Part shown: positions 36,038 through 48,730 of the stretch, piece after piece | How positions within the stretch are numbered: the first letter of the stretch is position 1 | How the letters are laid out: each line of letters opens with the position of its first letter | Origin: Apteryx mantelli | Taxonomy: Eukaryota > Chordata > Aves > Apterygiformes > Apterygidae | Assembly (NCBI RefSeq): GCF_036417845.1 | Contig: NC_089980.1 | Span: 55,984,501-56,048,500, forward strand | Direction: 5' to 3' | Length of the DNA: 64,000 bases | Program-made: the position numbers and the translations under genes | The notes under the pieces: model-generated | What the model was told of the DNA's origin: nothing | Database searches by the model: none | Seen by the model: the letters and a program-made list of their open reading frames with translations, nothing else

Positions 36038-38089
36038 AGCATCTGAAATCATTCTCTAACAGATAGGAAACTTGGAGAAGGAAAACAAAAATATGAAGGA
36101 CAAGCTTGTTAAGTTTCAGCAAAACAAAGCAGTTACTCACTGAACACAGGTGAAGAATAATACTGATATAAGCTTATAAAAATCTAGTCAGTTTGCTTCC
36201 TTATCCCTCCCAGTTAAAGCACAAAAATATGGTAACTGTTGATGGAAGATTCAATGAGTATTCCTCCACACTGAGTTGTCCAGCTAAATATACATTTAGT
36301 TAGTTATATTTAGATAACAAGCTTAAATCAAGTGGTCTGGTCTACTTTTAGTGAAGCCTGTAAACTTGAGCACCCAATCACCATTTTAGAGAAACCATCC
36401 CACCACTCTTCCACAACTCAATGCTATAATATAAAACTTCTTAAAAAAAAAAAATTCCTTCCAAATTTAGAAAGGTAAATTTTCTAAAAGTCTCAGAAGG
36501 AAAGAAGAGAAGGCACAAGATCTGTATCACTCGTTAAGTGATTTCTGCTTCTGCAAAAAAATTCCAAAGGATAGAAGAATAAGGATGAGAAGCAGAAGAC
36601 GCCTCTATTAGAGCCCACTTAAATGCTAGATCCTCTCTTCCCAGTTGATGCATACTATTTGAAAATGCTAAAATCCATTTTACTACAGACAAAGTAAATT
36701 CACATCTGTGCTCTTCTTCAACAGAAGTATTGCACATTTTTCTTTATTAACATCTTATTCCACTGAAAGAAAATGAAATGCTATTCTTTAAGCAAACAAT
36801 GACAACAAAAACTAGGAGAGCTGACATAAAAACAGCGATGTAAACGTTTACAGCCCTCATATGGCTACTCACATAATTTTTCATTTGTTATACAATGTAA
36901 TTTCCTATCCTGAAATTAAAGCTAGTCTTCAGTGGAAGAAGAATGGAACTGAGCCTGTAAACTTAGCAAGCTGATGATGACAAGTTGGAAGTTTTATTAT
37001 TGCAAGACGACCTGGGAAACCATGTGCAAAAAATCAAAAGGCAAGTAGCCTTTTCATGCTTTTTTTTTGGTTTGGTACACAGATTGCATGCTCTTCCCTG
37101 ATTTTGAAGGATACAAAGCTATTTTCCCTACAATCACTAGTATGGACAGACCTCTTGATATGCAACTCTCATGACAGCTGTCACAGAAGTTTAAATTCAT
37201 AGATACACACCTTCCAAAGTAAGTAGTTAAACAATGCATTTGCAACCTTGATCTAAGACTACAGTGTACACATTCACTTTCATAAGTAAGAAAACATTGC
37301 TGAAAACAACAGTAGCTAGTACTGGGACAAGGGCTCTGTTCTTGAGTCTTAAAAGCAAATGATATCACATGTGCAGACACCAAGCTTTCTAGGTTCATCT
37401 ATTAGAAGCTTGGAGAAATATAATACAGACAGGAGAACAAACTTCTTGTGCATAAGTAGTAAGAGTTATGTTCATTCAGTACTGTGCAGTTGAGCCCTTG
37501 CCTGGCTGCGGATCTCCACACCCCTGAATGAGACAAAACAGAATACATCTGACATCCAACAGTGGGTTCACTTAGCTGTTTGTTTCTTCAGCAATAAATC
37601 TGGATGCTCTCTCAACTGTGTATCGTGCCATGTATGGAGAGATGCTAAGCAAATTATAAGAGCCAAATTCTGCTCTCCATTACTCAGACTGAATCTGAGA
37701 AGAGTTAACATAATTGTAGTGATAATACTTCCCCCTCATCCCTCCGCTTTTATAAAATTGAATTTAGAAAAGTCTGTAATAATCACCTATCCTACTTGCT
37801 TCAAGCACACTGATCACATAATTGCATCTTTTCAACTAAAATATGGTAAATCTCCAACAGTGAGGAATAAAAGCTTTAATGCTGTGAAAGGTTTGCTGAC
37901 TACAACTGCAGTGCTACATAACAGCCATGTGCTACCCACTCATTATCTAACTGCTGAGAAGATATGGATCATCTCCAACTTTCACCTTTAAGGCCTGAGC
38001 TCTCTAAACATTTTTAGAAAGAAGTGTGTCTTGCTAACTAACAAACATGAACTAGAACTTGAATTCCAGTGCCAGAAATTTTTATAGGG

Positions 38090-38125
38090 GAAAAAAAATA
38101 TATATATATATAAATATATATATTC
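38090..38125. repeat. (TA)n microsatellite
   Basis: An A run followed by alternating TA, interrupted once by TATAAATA. Located between AGT and COG2. Confidence 0.85.
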
Positions 38126-38925
38126 CTTTACTCATGCAGGACACGTTCTCTCAGTTAAAATCCTCAAATTCATTTATTATTCTCCCTAGACTTATCTGTC
38201 CCTAACATAAGTGAGTGTCTAACCTTGCAAGTTGCTCTAAGATAAAGACAGCCCTTTGTTAATCCATCTACCACCTAAAACCCTAATAACACTTTTCAAT
38301 TTCCTGGCTATATAAAGATGCACCTTGTATTGAAGCAGCTAGCACTGATGCATTAGAATTTTAAAAGTCATGAAAATCCTACATGTATTTAGGAAAAATA
38401 CTCTCCTGAATTGTAATAGATAATATAATACAAATCAGAATCATGCCAACTCTGTTTAAATTCTAGTTTAGTAAATTAAGCTCTAGTTTGATGGAAAACA
38501 GATAGCCTGAAAGTAACAGCTGGTATATTATATAATGATACTATAAATGATTCTTGAAACAAAGTACTTTAGGAACCTTCTTTAGCATTTCTCACCAACA
38601 GGGTCCAGGAAAAAATCAGTAAGATAAAAGCACTGAAAACCTTAATGAGAGCAAGCTAGGTCTCATGAAGAGGGAAAGCTGGTCACTGTAAAGCAGTAAC
38701 AAAAAATAGGAGATTCCTATTACAGTGAACAGTTTCTTTATTCCAGAAGAGCTGTCCCTTTGAAAGCTTTAGAGAGCCAACAATTAATGTCCTATTTAGA
38801 TATTTGATTCAAAAACATATGGGACATCACATTAGGAAGACAATTTATTACATATTATTTTAATCATATAAGTTCATTCTTTTACATAAGATTTACAGCA
38901 AAAATAAAAAACTTTCTCTTCCACT

Positions 38926-38931
38926 TTTATT
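38926..38931 (-). terminator. Candidate COG2 polyadenylation signal
   Basis: Minus-strand AATAAA 233 bases past the COG2 stop. Other minus-strand AATAAA copies lie near 38,843 and 38,736, so the site actually used is uncertain. Confidence 0.35.
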
Positions 38932-39163
38932 CTATAGTAAAAAGCTTAGAACTTTTGACTGCTTTCCATATAATGGAAAATGGATAAATTTTCAGTCTTT
39001 TGGTGAAACAAGTCTATCTTGACCTAAGATGCACTGATTTGTTGATTGAGATACATTAGGAAGCACTTCATTGCTACTAATTTGGTAAAATAAAGACAAG
39101 TTAAATACTCCCTCTTTCTTTTAGGGACACTGTTTATCTTCAGTCACATGCTTTCAAAAATAT

Positions 39164-39265
39164 TTAGGATTGTTCCACTGTAGTCTGATCCTTGGCAGTT
39201 AGAACAAGCTCTGTAAGGGCTGAAAAGCTTTTTATGTTGCTTGTTCGCAATCCCATCTTTTGTAT
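39164..39265 (-). CDS. COG2: COG2 last coding exon
   Basis: Acceptor GTCTTTCAG|; encodes IQKMGLRTSNIKSFSALTEL, VLTAKDQTTVEQS and TAA. Matches human IQKLGLQASDIKSFSALAEL; the C-terminus is close to human ATAEQP. Confidence 0.96.
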   Translation of the reverse strand: MQKMGLRTSNIKSFSALTELVLTAKDQTTVEQS

Positions 39266-42200
39266 CTGAAAGACATAGAAGAAGCGTTACTTTCCTTAAA
39301 CACCACAAGCTCATGAATTGTTCTACTTAAACCATTTAGCAAAGCACATGTTTTGTCTTGCAATGTGCAGCAAAAGATGGCCACCGCATACAGGGCACAC
39401 TACAAAAAAAAATTTCTATCCAACTTCGCTCAGTAAAGTCTTTCCAGTTAACACAGTGTCTCACAGAAAAATATTTAACCACCCTCCAGGCAACTTGTAA
39501 CTAAAGCCAGTTGGAAGTTTTTCAACAAAGCAGTCAAAAAAAGAGAAACTTGGCTGTAACTTTATTTTTTTAATGCATTGATTTCAACTGAAATTTTCTC
39601 AAATCCCAAATGAGGTTTCTGGGCAAAGCTTTTAAGATAAACAAGTATCCATCCAAGAACAGCCAACAGTGTGATGATGAAAGCATTTCAATAGGCTGCA
39701 AGAGCCTATAGTTCTAGTCTAGAACTTCCTGAGGGATGAAAACAACTCCACAAATAGAGACGTTGCTAAGAGTCATTTCCTACCTACAAAATTTACTGCT
39801 TTGACAATTAGAAAAATATGACCTTGAGAAAACTAAGCATGCACTGAAGAAGAAAAACCTGTATCTAAATAAAACAAACATCAAATGGCTCTAAAGAGGT
39901 GTTCTTCTACTGGAACTCTGGATAATGTTCACATGCATCAAAACAACTCCCAAGTAATTATTCATAATCTATCCCAGTACAGTTTAAACTCACACTGCAG
40001 TAGTGTTAGTGCACTGAACACGAGTAACAGAACAAAAACTCACCCACCCCCAGCCAAATCTGCCAAATGTTTTTTGTTAATAAGATTCCTCTACCTTCAC
40101 ACAAATCTGCTTTCTTTGTGATAAGTCTCAGATATGAGAGAAGCATCTGCTTATACACAGGATATATCTACCTGCTATAATGCATTAGCAACATCTGCTC
40201 AAAAGTAAGACTGATGACAACTGCTTAGCAACTAATGATACGGATTTGCACTTCAAAGTTTATTTTATTTCTGAAAGTTATGTATAGAAATAATGACTAC
40301 AAAAACTTGTATGTTCACACAATTTGATGTGAGCTACTGCACATTTCCTGGAATACTTTGTTCTTCTATTTGTTTTGATTGTGTTATTTGAAGTTTCATA
40401 TTTGGCATTGAAAGGAACTTAGAGTTATTTAGCACAACAAATTAGGCTGACACCTTCAAAGCCCCTCAGAATAGACCCTTGACTGTGCAGTAAGTCAAGG
40501 CTGGTAATATCCAGAGAGAAGGCAAACAAAAACAGGGCCAGAAAGGTGTTTGCATCAGAACTCAGGAAACTCCCTGCCCCCTGGTCTGTCCTCACGATGC
40601 CTTTTCTTAGTGCTTCTAAGCACTAAGCAGCACTTGAATTTTGTGTAGTGAGAAGCACAAACTTTTCATTTATATAAGACAGCACATGAAAGCATGCATT
40701 GCTCAAGCTGTATTGTAGCTGTACAATCACCAAGATTTCAAGTCACCTGTATTATACAGGTGAAATAAATAAATAAATAAATAAAACATCAAAGCTTTCA
40801 AGACCAGACAACTAAGTCCAGCTCCTCTTGCTTCCTACACCTCACTCCCTTTCAAAAACCACTGACTATAGTAAGTAAACTTGTTTCTCCTTCAACTTAC
40901 TTGGTCTCCGAAGTATTCAACATCTAGGGCCAGCTGCAGTCGGATTTTGTTGTCATCGCTCATGCCTCCATTTGTACCAACAGGGCTTGGGGTTGCAGTT
41001 CTTCTGGCCTGCTTCAACCTTTTCAGGCTTTCTTCCATTTTCTTAACAGAACTTAGCACATCAGATACAGTTTCACAATACCTAAAAAATTAAGGGAGAT
41101 TAATGCTGAAAAAAAATTACGCTTTTACAGAAGAGCATACTTCACACATCAGTACCTCACTGGCCCTGAGAAAATGTTGAAGAATGCTGAGAGGAATGCT
41201 CTTCCTTGAGAGGAAGCTACTGATATTTCCATCATTATCAATTAATCAATATTTCCATCCTTAGTGGTAGGGATGAAACTGAAGGTTACAGTTCAGTCTT
41301 GAAGCCTCCTTCTCATTGCATTTTTTTGACATGTTCATACAAAAAGATTTTGAATTCAAATAGAGACTGAGTAATGCAATTTCTCAATTCCAAACAGTCC
41401 CAGATAGCTCCTATTTGCAGCAATACACTCTCAAATAAAATTTCATTTAGAAACAGGGTAGCAAAAACAGCCTGACAGACTAAAAATATGTGCTTTTAGA
41501 TGAGTTCTAGAAATGTATGTATATATGACAGCATGCAAGTGCATACCAAACAGAAGTGCCTATTGTTAAATGAAGATACTGATCTAAACAGGACCCTCAG
41601 GAAGTTGGCAGGAAGTCAGAAGAACACTAATGTCAAATTAAAAGCGGTACAGATAACAAAACACCGCTATCCACATACTGCAACCCCCATTAAAGAAAGT
41701 TTAGCATCAAACAAAAATCAAAATCCAACAAAACAAAAATCAAGTAAAAAAAATTTTTCAAAAAGCTCTATGGACTGAAAACCCAGGCCTAAATAGGAAG
41801 GACATAATACCACATAAATTAAATCACTGTTAGTTACTAAGAGGAGCTAAGAGCAGAAAATGGCAACAATGGAAATTTCATTTATCCTCAACAGTATGGC
41901 TCTGGACAGCATACACTATATAATGAACTTATTGAGAGAAACAGTCAGAGGATCCATAAGAGAAGTCACTAGATTTAGCAGATTGACAGTTTCAGACTGA
42001 GCTACATTCTGCAAAGAGCGTCTCTGTGACAGTGATCAAAATATTACTGTAAGAATGAAGAAAGTTGGAAAAAAAAAAATCTTCTTAGTGATGTTTACTT
42101 TTAAACAGAGAAGGCACAGAAAGCAAGGGATCTTTTTACAAGATTAGAAAGGAACTGCTAAGAAATAAAGTGCTTGCCAGTGCCATGGAAACTGTTTTGA

Positions 42201-45200
42201 GACACCATTTTAGAAAAAGTAAAAATATACAAATAAAAGTCAATCATGCGCTCTTTTCATATCCTGCGCATCTTCCAGTCCCATTCTCTTGTGAAGACTT
42301 CCTAATTCTGCTATATCTGGAAGTTCACCTGCCATTAAGCAAGTTTATTCTTCATGTTCTTGGGCCAGAGTTTATGCTATTTCCATTTTTCTCATTTGGA
42401 TACAAGAAGATATGGCCATAGCAGTAAATCCAAATGAATTACTTGCATCTGCATTCTCAGTGAAGGAACTCTACAAGATTTCCCAACTGAAGTAATTCAG
42501 TTTCTTTGACTCTTCTCTCATTCAGAAAGAACAAGATATTTTAGAAAAAAAGTGATGAAAATAAGAAGTGAAAACAGAATTCAAACAAGAGTTCTAAGGA
42601 ATTAAACAAATGAACCTGCCAAAATACCTCTGTGTTTAACCTAGTACTTAGGTAAGTTTTGGTAACACTGACAGTAAGGTGACAAATAACTTTTCAAAAA
42701 GAGCAGCTCAGCCTGGATCCAAGAAACTACAGAACAACTACTTTGTGTGTTGTCACCAGATTTACTGAAGCTTTAAAACAAGGCTTAGATGCATATGTAT
42801 ACAATATATATTTTAATATACATATAAAAAACAAATGCATGTATATACATATACATGTTTATATGCATGTGTGTGTATATATGTATATACACACAGACAC
42901 ACACAACAAGCATGCAGTATGAATTTCCAGAAATTTTTGGAGTCTTTCAGCAATGTTTCTTAAATAAACAAAGCTGCTGCAGTTTAAGAGTAAAGATCCT
43001 TTTTATGAAGTAGTAACTACTTAAAAGAAGAGACACCAAGTTTGAACAAGCAGTCAGTTTTTGTGAAAAAGGGAAGTTACCAGTGGAATCCATATCAATC
43101 TATGCTGAGCCACGTTCTGTTCAAAATACTCAAGAATAATTTTTAAAACAGTAAGGGAATAATGGACTGAAAAAAAAAACCCAACTGTCTTACGATTTTA
43201 ATTTTATTCAGAATAACCAAAAGTGTGACTGCAAAGCGCTGTAGATGTATTGTGCCTTAGTAAGCACCTGAGAGATGGCGTAAGTGGAGAGCAGCAAGGA
43301 GGGATAAGCAGGCGAAGGGGAAGAAAGACTGACTGCATTGACTACATTCTGACTACAATGTAAAGCCACAGTATTATGCAGCTAATTCTCTGAAAATATC
43401 AATCCAATGCACAGCAGCAGTCAAAAGACAAGACAAAACGCTAAGAATTATTAGGAAAAGAATGTAAGGACAGAGAGAAGTCATCTGCATCTCACTAAGC
43501 TCCATGGCATCTTCTGGTCACAGCACCTATGACCAGAAAGGACAGAAATGGTCCCATCGTTCTAATTGTTGTTTGCTGTTTTTCTATAAGAAGAAACATC
43601 AAAATAGACTAAGAGGACTCTTTATTCTGAAACAAGACTACAGAAATACATAAAATTATAACTAGTACAAAGAACAAGTTTTCACAGTGCAAGAAGTAGG
43701 ATGAATCCAAAAAAATTAGCAGGCAGAACTTCCAAACAGAAAAGTAGTACTTTCTCATGGTACACAGTTAAATGGTTAAACTTACAGAACACAATATCCT
43801 AGAGCAGTATGAATTTAAAACATGGCTAGACAAATGGACAGAAACGAAGTCCATTAAGGAACTTGAGGACTTCCTGAACATGAATATCCATCTGCATCAA
43901 GATGCTGCTGATATATTAAAGGAAGTATTGTTTTATGACTGCCTTATTAAACTGTTTCGGTATTTTCTACAAAACACTGTTGGATACAGAACTTCAGTTA
44001 TGCCTTATTACAACTATTACATTAAACATTTCTCTATTTTCAACTATAAACAGTTAGGTCTTCAACATTTAAAAAAATCCAAAGCTTTTTTAAAAAGCGG
44101 AAAAAACAACACACTAAAAGGTAGACTAATCATTACACATGCTAAAAAGAGTCAGAGAAAAGCCAAGCTCAAATCTCTTGAAAATTCGACCATTATTCAC
44201 TGAAAGTAACATGAGGTTAAGGACTTTAGTCACTTCTGAAACAAAATGCAAGTTTTTAGTTCACTGTTGCAACACAATGCTAAACAATTGTCAAATGCCC
44301 TATCTGCAATCTCTTGCTTTGCACAGAGCTGAGTAGGAGTCAGATCTCTGGATTCCCAGACCTGATTTTCATCTACCACATACACTACACCAGAGTAACT
44401 CTGAAGGACTGTACCATGCTAAAAGAGGGGTATGTTCTTGTTTTTCTTCACAACTGCATTACTTCATAGGGTTTTTTTTTTCTTTTTCTTTCTATGACTA
44501 TTCAATGGATAGTGGGGTTTTTAATTCATGCAAAGAGTGTTCTGTATGGGTCTCTTACTTCTGTGTGCTTTCAGAGAGAGCACCTTCCAACCACTGATGA
44601 ATCATAGGCTGCTTCAATATATCTTTGTATTCATTCTCCAGTCGGTAGAAGGGTTTAAGAGCACTGTCAACATATGGCGAAGCTTTTGTTGGCACGTCCT
44701 GGAAAATGAAAGGGAAACAAAGTGGGAAAAGAACAGGTAAATAACTTACCAAAAACATCAACACTAACTGTAGCACATATCTAAAATGCTAAGCCTGTAC
44801 CTAAGCCAAGAAATACAAACCCTATTCACAACAAATCAATGAAGAGTTCTTCATACATAGGAAAGACACTATGACAAAGTCATTCAATAGTGATATACTA
44901 TGGGATATACTATAAAACAACATTCAAAGTGACCAAAGCTTTTGAAGAAATGCATGTGCCAGCCAGCCACTCCTATTATTAGGGCATGACCCTGAGTGCA
45001 CTTTGCACTTTCTGCTCATATTGACTTCAGGGAGAGCTGAAGCTCTCAACAGTTTAAGAACAGGCTCTGTGTCCTCAACAGCCTATTATATCTTTGTTAA
45101 AATACCTACCATTTCATATTATACTTCATTAAACTGCGGATATTGTCCTCTTTACTCTTAATACCATCCTGCTCCCTCAGCATACTTTCCAGAATGCCTT

Positions 45201-48200
45201 GGGATAACTCCAATATCCTTTCACTATCACTGTCTGCTTCTGAGCTAGCCCTGGGATGCAGAATGCTTGCTCTCTCCAGGGATGACCCATATATAGCTTG
45301 GACAAACCTCATCCATTGCAAAGGAACAGAACATACCCAGGGTACATGGAATCTTTAACAGCTGAAATAACTCATTAACTTCTCAGAGTTTCAAACCTCA
45401 GAACTCAGCCAAGTGCGAGTGTCTTTGCACAGGTGATTCATGATACAGAGACTATTATGGCAAATATTGGGCAACCCAAACAGCTGGTGCTTCCAAACTC
45501 AGGTCAAATAATAGAACTGTGTGTTTTTGACATAACCTATTTCAAAAGATTACAAACATATCTGAGATCATCTATTTACAACAAGGCAACACAGAATATT
45601 CAGACTTCTGGCCTCTGCTTTGCATTAGTCTTCAAAAATTTTAACAAAGTTTCTCCCATTAATTTAGGTGATCACACAGCAGATCTTAAAAACAAACCAA
45701 AAAACAAAAAAAAAACCCAAAACAAACAAAAAAAACACTCAAAACCCTACACACCCCACACTCATCTAAAACACATAATTAAGGCCAACATGGAGCCTAA
45801 TAAATACAAACCGGCAGAGGACAGAGCTGTACTTTTCAGAATGCAGAACTTGCTTTTCAAATGTTGGCCATACTAACATGAATGGCAGATGTTCAGCTTC
45901 ATTTAAAAACCACTGGGCAACAAAATACAGCCTACTGTCCCTTAGCTATAGATAATGTGAAATATAACCATATAAGGTTATAGGGCTGGGAGATCCCAGC
46001 CAATACAGATCCTAGATGAAGCAGTAGCATGCCACCAGCTCACACACCCTCTTTATTCCCTGCAGATCCACTGGAGAGCCTGCACCATGAATGGGGTCAG
46101 GGGACAATGCACTTGCTTAGGTACGTCAGATCTAAGGGATTAATTTGTGCTACACTGGACTAAAGGGAAAGCCTTCCCTGAGCCCAGAGGGAAGAGCCTA
46201 TAGAGGAGTAGGATGCAGAGGTATGCAGCTAGTTTCTGCAAGGGTTCAGGCCAGCAATACTAATTACTAATTCCATTTAAAATACCAGCTCTGCTGGAAC
46301 CAGACTCCTCCATGCAGATTTATTTGGTTGCCTTTACACCGTGATCCCCAGCACTCTGCGTACTGGAAAGACCTACTCTCAGACCCTGCACAGTGGAGGT
46401 TCATGGGAATTAGCCCTCCAAGTACAGGAGCATGTTGTTGAGAAATCTGAGTTGGCTCTGTACTGTTTATTAGTTCAGGCTTCATGCTGCAAAGTCATTA
46501 GACTGATGGCCAAGATGCAGTCACATTCATAGAGCTCAGAGCCCAAGTTAATAATTCTACTGAACTGAAGGCAGCTAGCTCCTATATCTCTGTTTTGGCA
46601 CATTAGCCCACTGCCTGGTTAAACAACCCATGGATAATAGAGAGCTATGTAAAATTTGCTTTTAGATAGTTGAGCTAAGCCAGGTATGGTATCTTTTTCC
46701 CCTAGACTTACATATTTTATTCTTCTTCCTTAACAGAAGTTTATGCAAAAATACTCCCTGTTAAAGACAGAACAATCTAATCATTGCAAAGATTAATTAT
46801 CATTAGCCATAGGGCTGTTTCTTCTTTTTAAATATAATTTTTGATTAAGTATATCCTTGAAAATAAGACAGGGAGAACTAGTAATAAACTGAAGCAACAA
46901 ACCACTCTTAGGAGCAGTTTCTCTTCTGGCTGACGCTAGATGCTAACCACCCAAAGAAAGTTTAATACTCTTGAAAGAAACAGACTTCCAAAATTTTCTA
47001 TTTAGTCAATGAACAGGTACAGCATTGCTGGCAGCAGCTTCTTCATGATATCCAGTAAAGTGTTTTTGATTTTGGTGAGCACAGGCTGAAGAAACAAAAA
47101 ACCCTGACCACCCACCAGCACCAAACCAGGAAGAGAGTGCAAGGGAGAGACATAGATGGGAGAAAAGCATGCCCGTGCCCATTTCACAGTCAGCCTTCTG
47201 TGTTCACACCAGGCAACAGTATAATAGTCTACGGTCCCCATTACACAAGTTTTCCTATGTCACCTGAATGATACCAAGCTAACCACCATCACAGCTGGGC
47301 AGACTGGACAAAGGCAAGCCACAGTAGTTACCAGAACAAGCTAAGCTATCATACAACAGTTGTTGGTATCTTATTCCATCATTGCATTTTATTGGTTTCT
47401 CCACAAAGTATTTCTCATCTTGTTTCTTCTGTGCAACACATTTCACGAATTGAATCAAATGAGCTAGCTGGGAGGAAGTGTCTTGACAGAGCAGGCAGAA
47501 GTGTGCCACTGCCGCTCCCCTCCCTCCCCAAATTAAGAAGTGGTTAGAAAGTAAGATCTGGGAAAAAATGCCTACCACTCAGCAGCAGTGCATCTTTCTT
47601 ATGGTATATGAATATGACATGAAAGAAAAGTTATCTTGAGCACATTTTTTCTCAATAACCTGTGTTCTCCTCCACAACAACAGTTGTGCTCTTTGCCCTG
47701 CCTTCTACCCCAAGCCTGTGCCCTCATCACTGTTACCCCAGCTAAGATTCTGAAAATATAATTCTTTTTCTTTTCAAAGAGGCAAGCAGTAAATTATCTC
47801 AAGTTATTTAATAGGCCTCTTGACTGGTAAGCAGATACAGACAGGCCTGGAAGAAATCATAAATGTATTGCCTGGTTAACGTTCTTAGCATAGGCCTTTG
47901 AGATTTACCTTTTCACCTGCAACCAGCACTGACCTTATTGGTTCTCCTATACAGTCTTGGAACTTCCAGTGCACTCTTCAGGTAAGCGAAAGAGGACTCA
48001 CTGAGATCCTGGATAATCCTGTTATTCAAGGTAGGCATGCAGGCTGATAAAGAAGCCTTTGAGTCTTCCAAGGCTCCTATTGAAGTAAAAATGCTGAAGT
48101 TTAACTGAAGTTAAACTGCCCAATCACAATATAAACAAATTTTGTGAGCCCCCACCACCATCCTGACCTCACTCACTATCCTAGATGGTTGCTAGTGTCA

Positions 48201-48684
48201 AATACAGGATGCTTAATAAGTTATAAAATAAGTCCTCTTATCAACCATTCCTCAGCCAAAAAAAGGGATGGAGGGAAGTGGGCAGGGAGAGTAAGGCATC
48301 ATTCAAGCAAGGGGTTTGAATCATAAAGGCTCAGACCCATCAAGGAAACCAGAGTTGTAAAATCCTTTTTCAAAGTATCTAAATCCCCTATGGTGCGACC
48401 AGAGCAAACCATATGCTGAGCAGGGGATGTGTGCAAGCTCCTACCTCTTTTATGGACTCAGGCATCTACCCATAATCCTGATTTAGCAGTTTAAGTAAAC
48501 TCATAGCACAGAGCTTCTGCCTATACGTAGAGACAAGGACTAGTTCACTCACCTAGCTACAAGCTCGACTCTATTAAGCCAGACTCTGTTTCACATTAAG
48601 CATGATCAGATTAAAAAAAAGTAAATATATACACACACACACGCATATATACATACCTCCCCACATACATATATACACACACAC

Positions 48685-48730
<46 letters not shown>

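Larger units (their letters stand above)
33331..38925. other. AGT-COG2 tail-to-tail intergenic region
   Basis: No confident gene. It contains an (AAAAC)n-rich stretch at about 35,165-35,208, a TA-rich microsatellite at 38,090-38,125 and a GC-richer open stretch at 35,864-36,037 that looks like a possible terminal exon. A 201-codon open frame at 35,098-35,703 (+) includes the AAAAC repeat and has no recognisable domain; I treat it as chance. Confidence 0.55.

Noticed and set aside
45433-45876. 147-codon open frame in a COG2 intron
   Set aside because: It includes an A/C-rich simple stretch encoding a Lys/Asn/Pro tract; typical chance frame.
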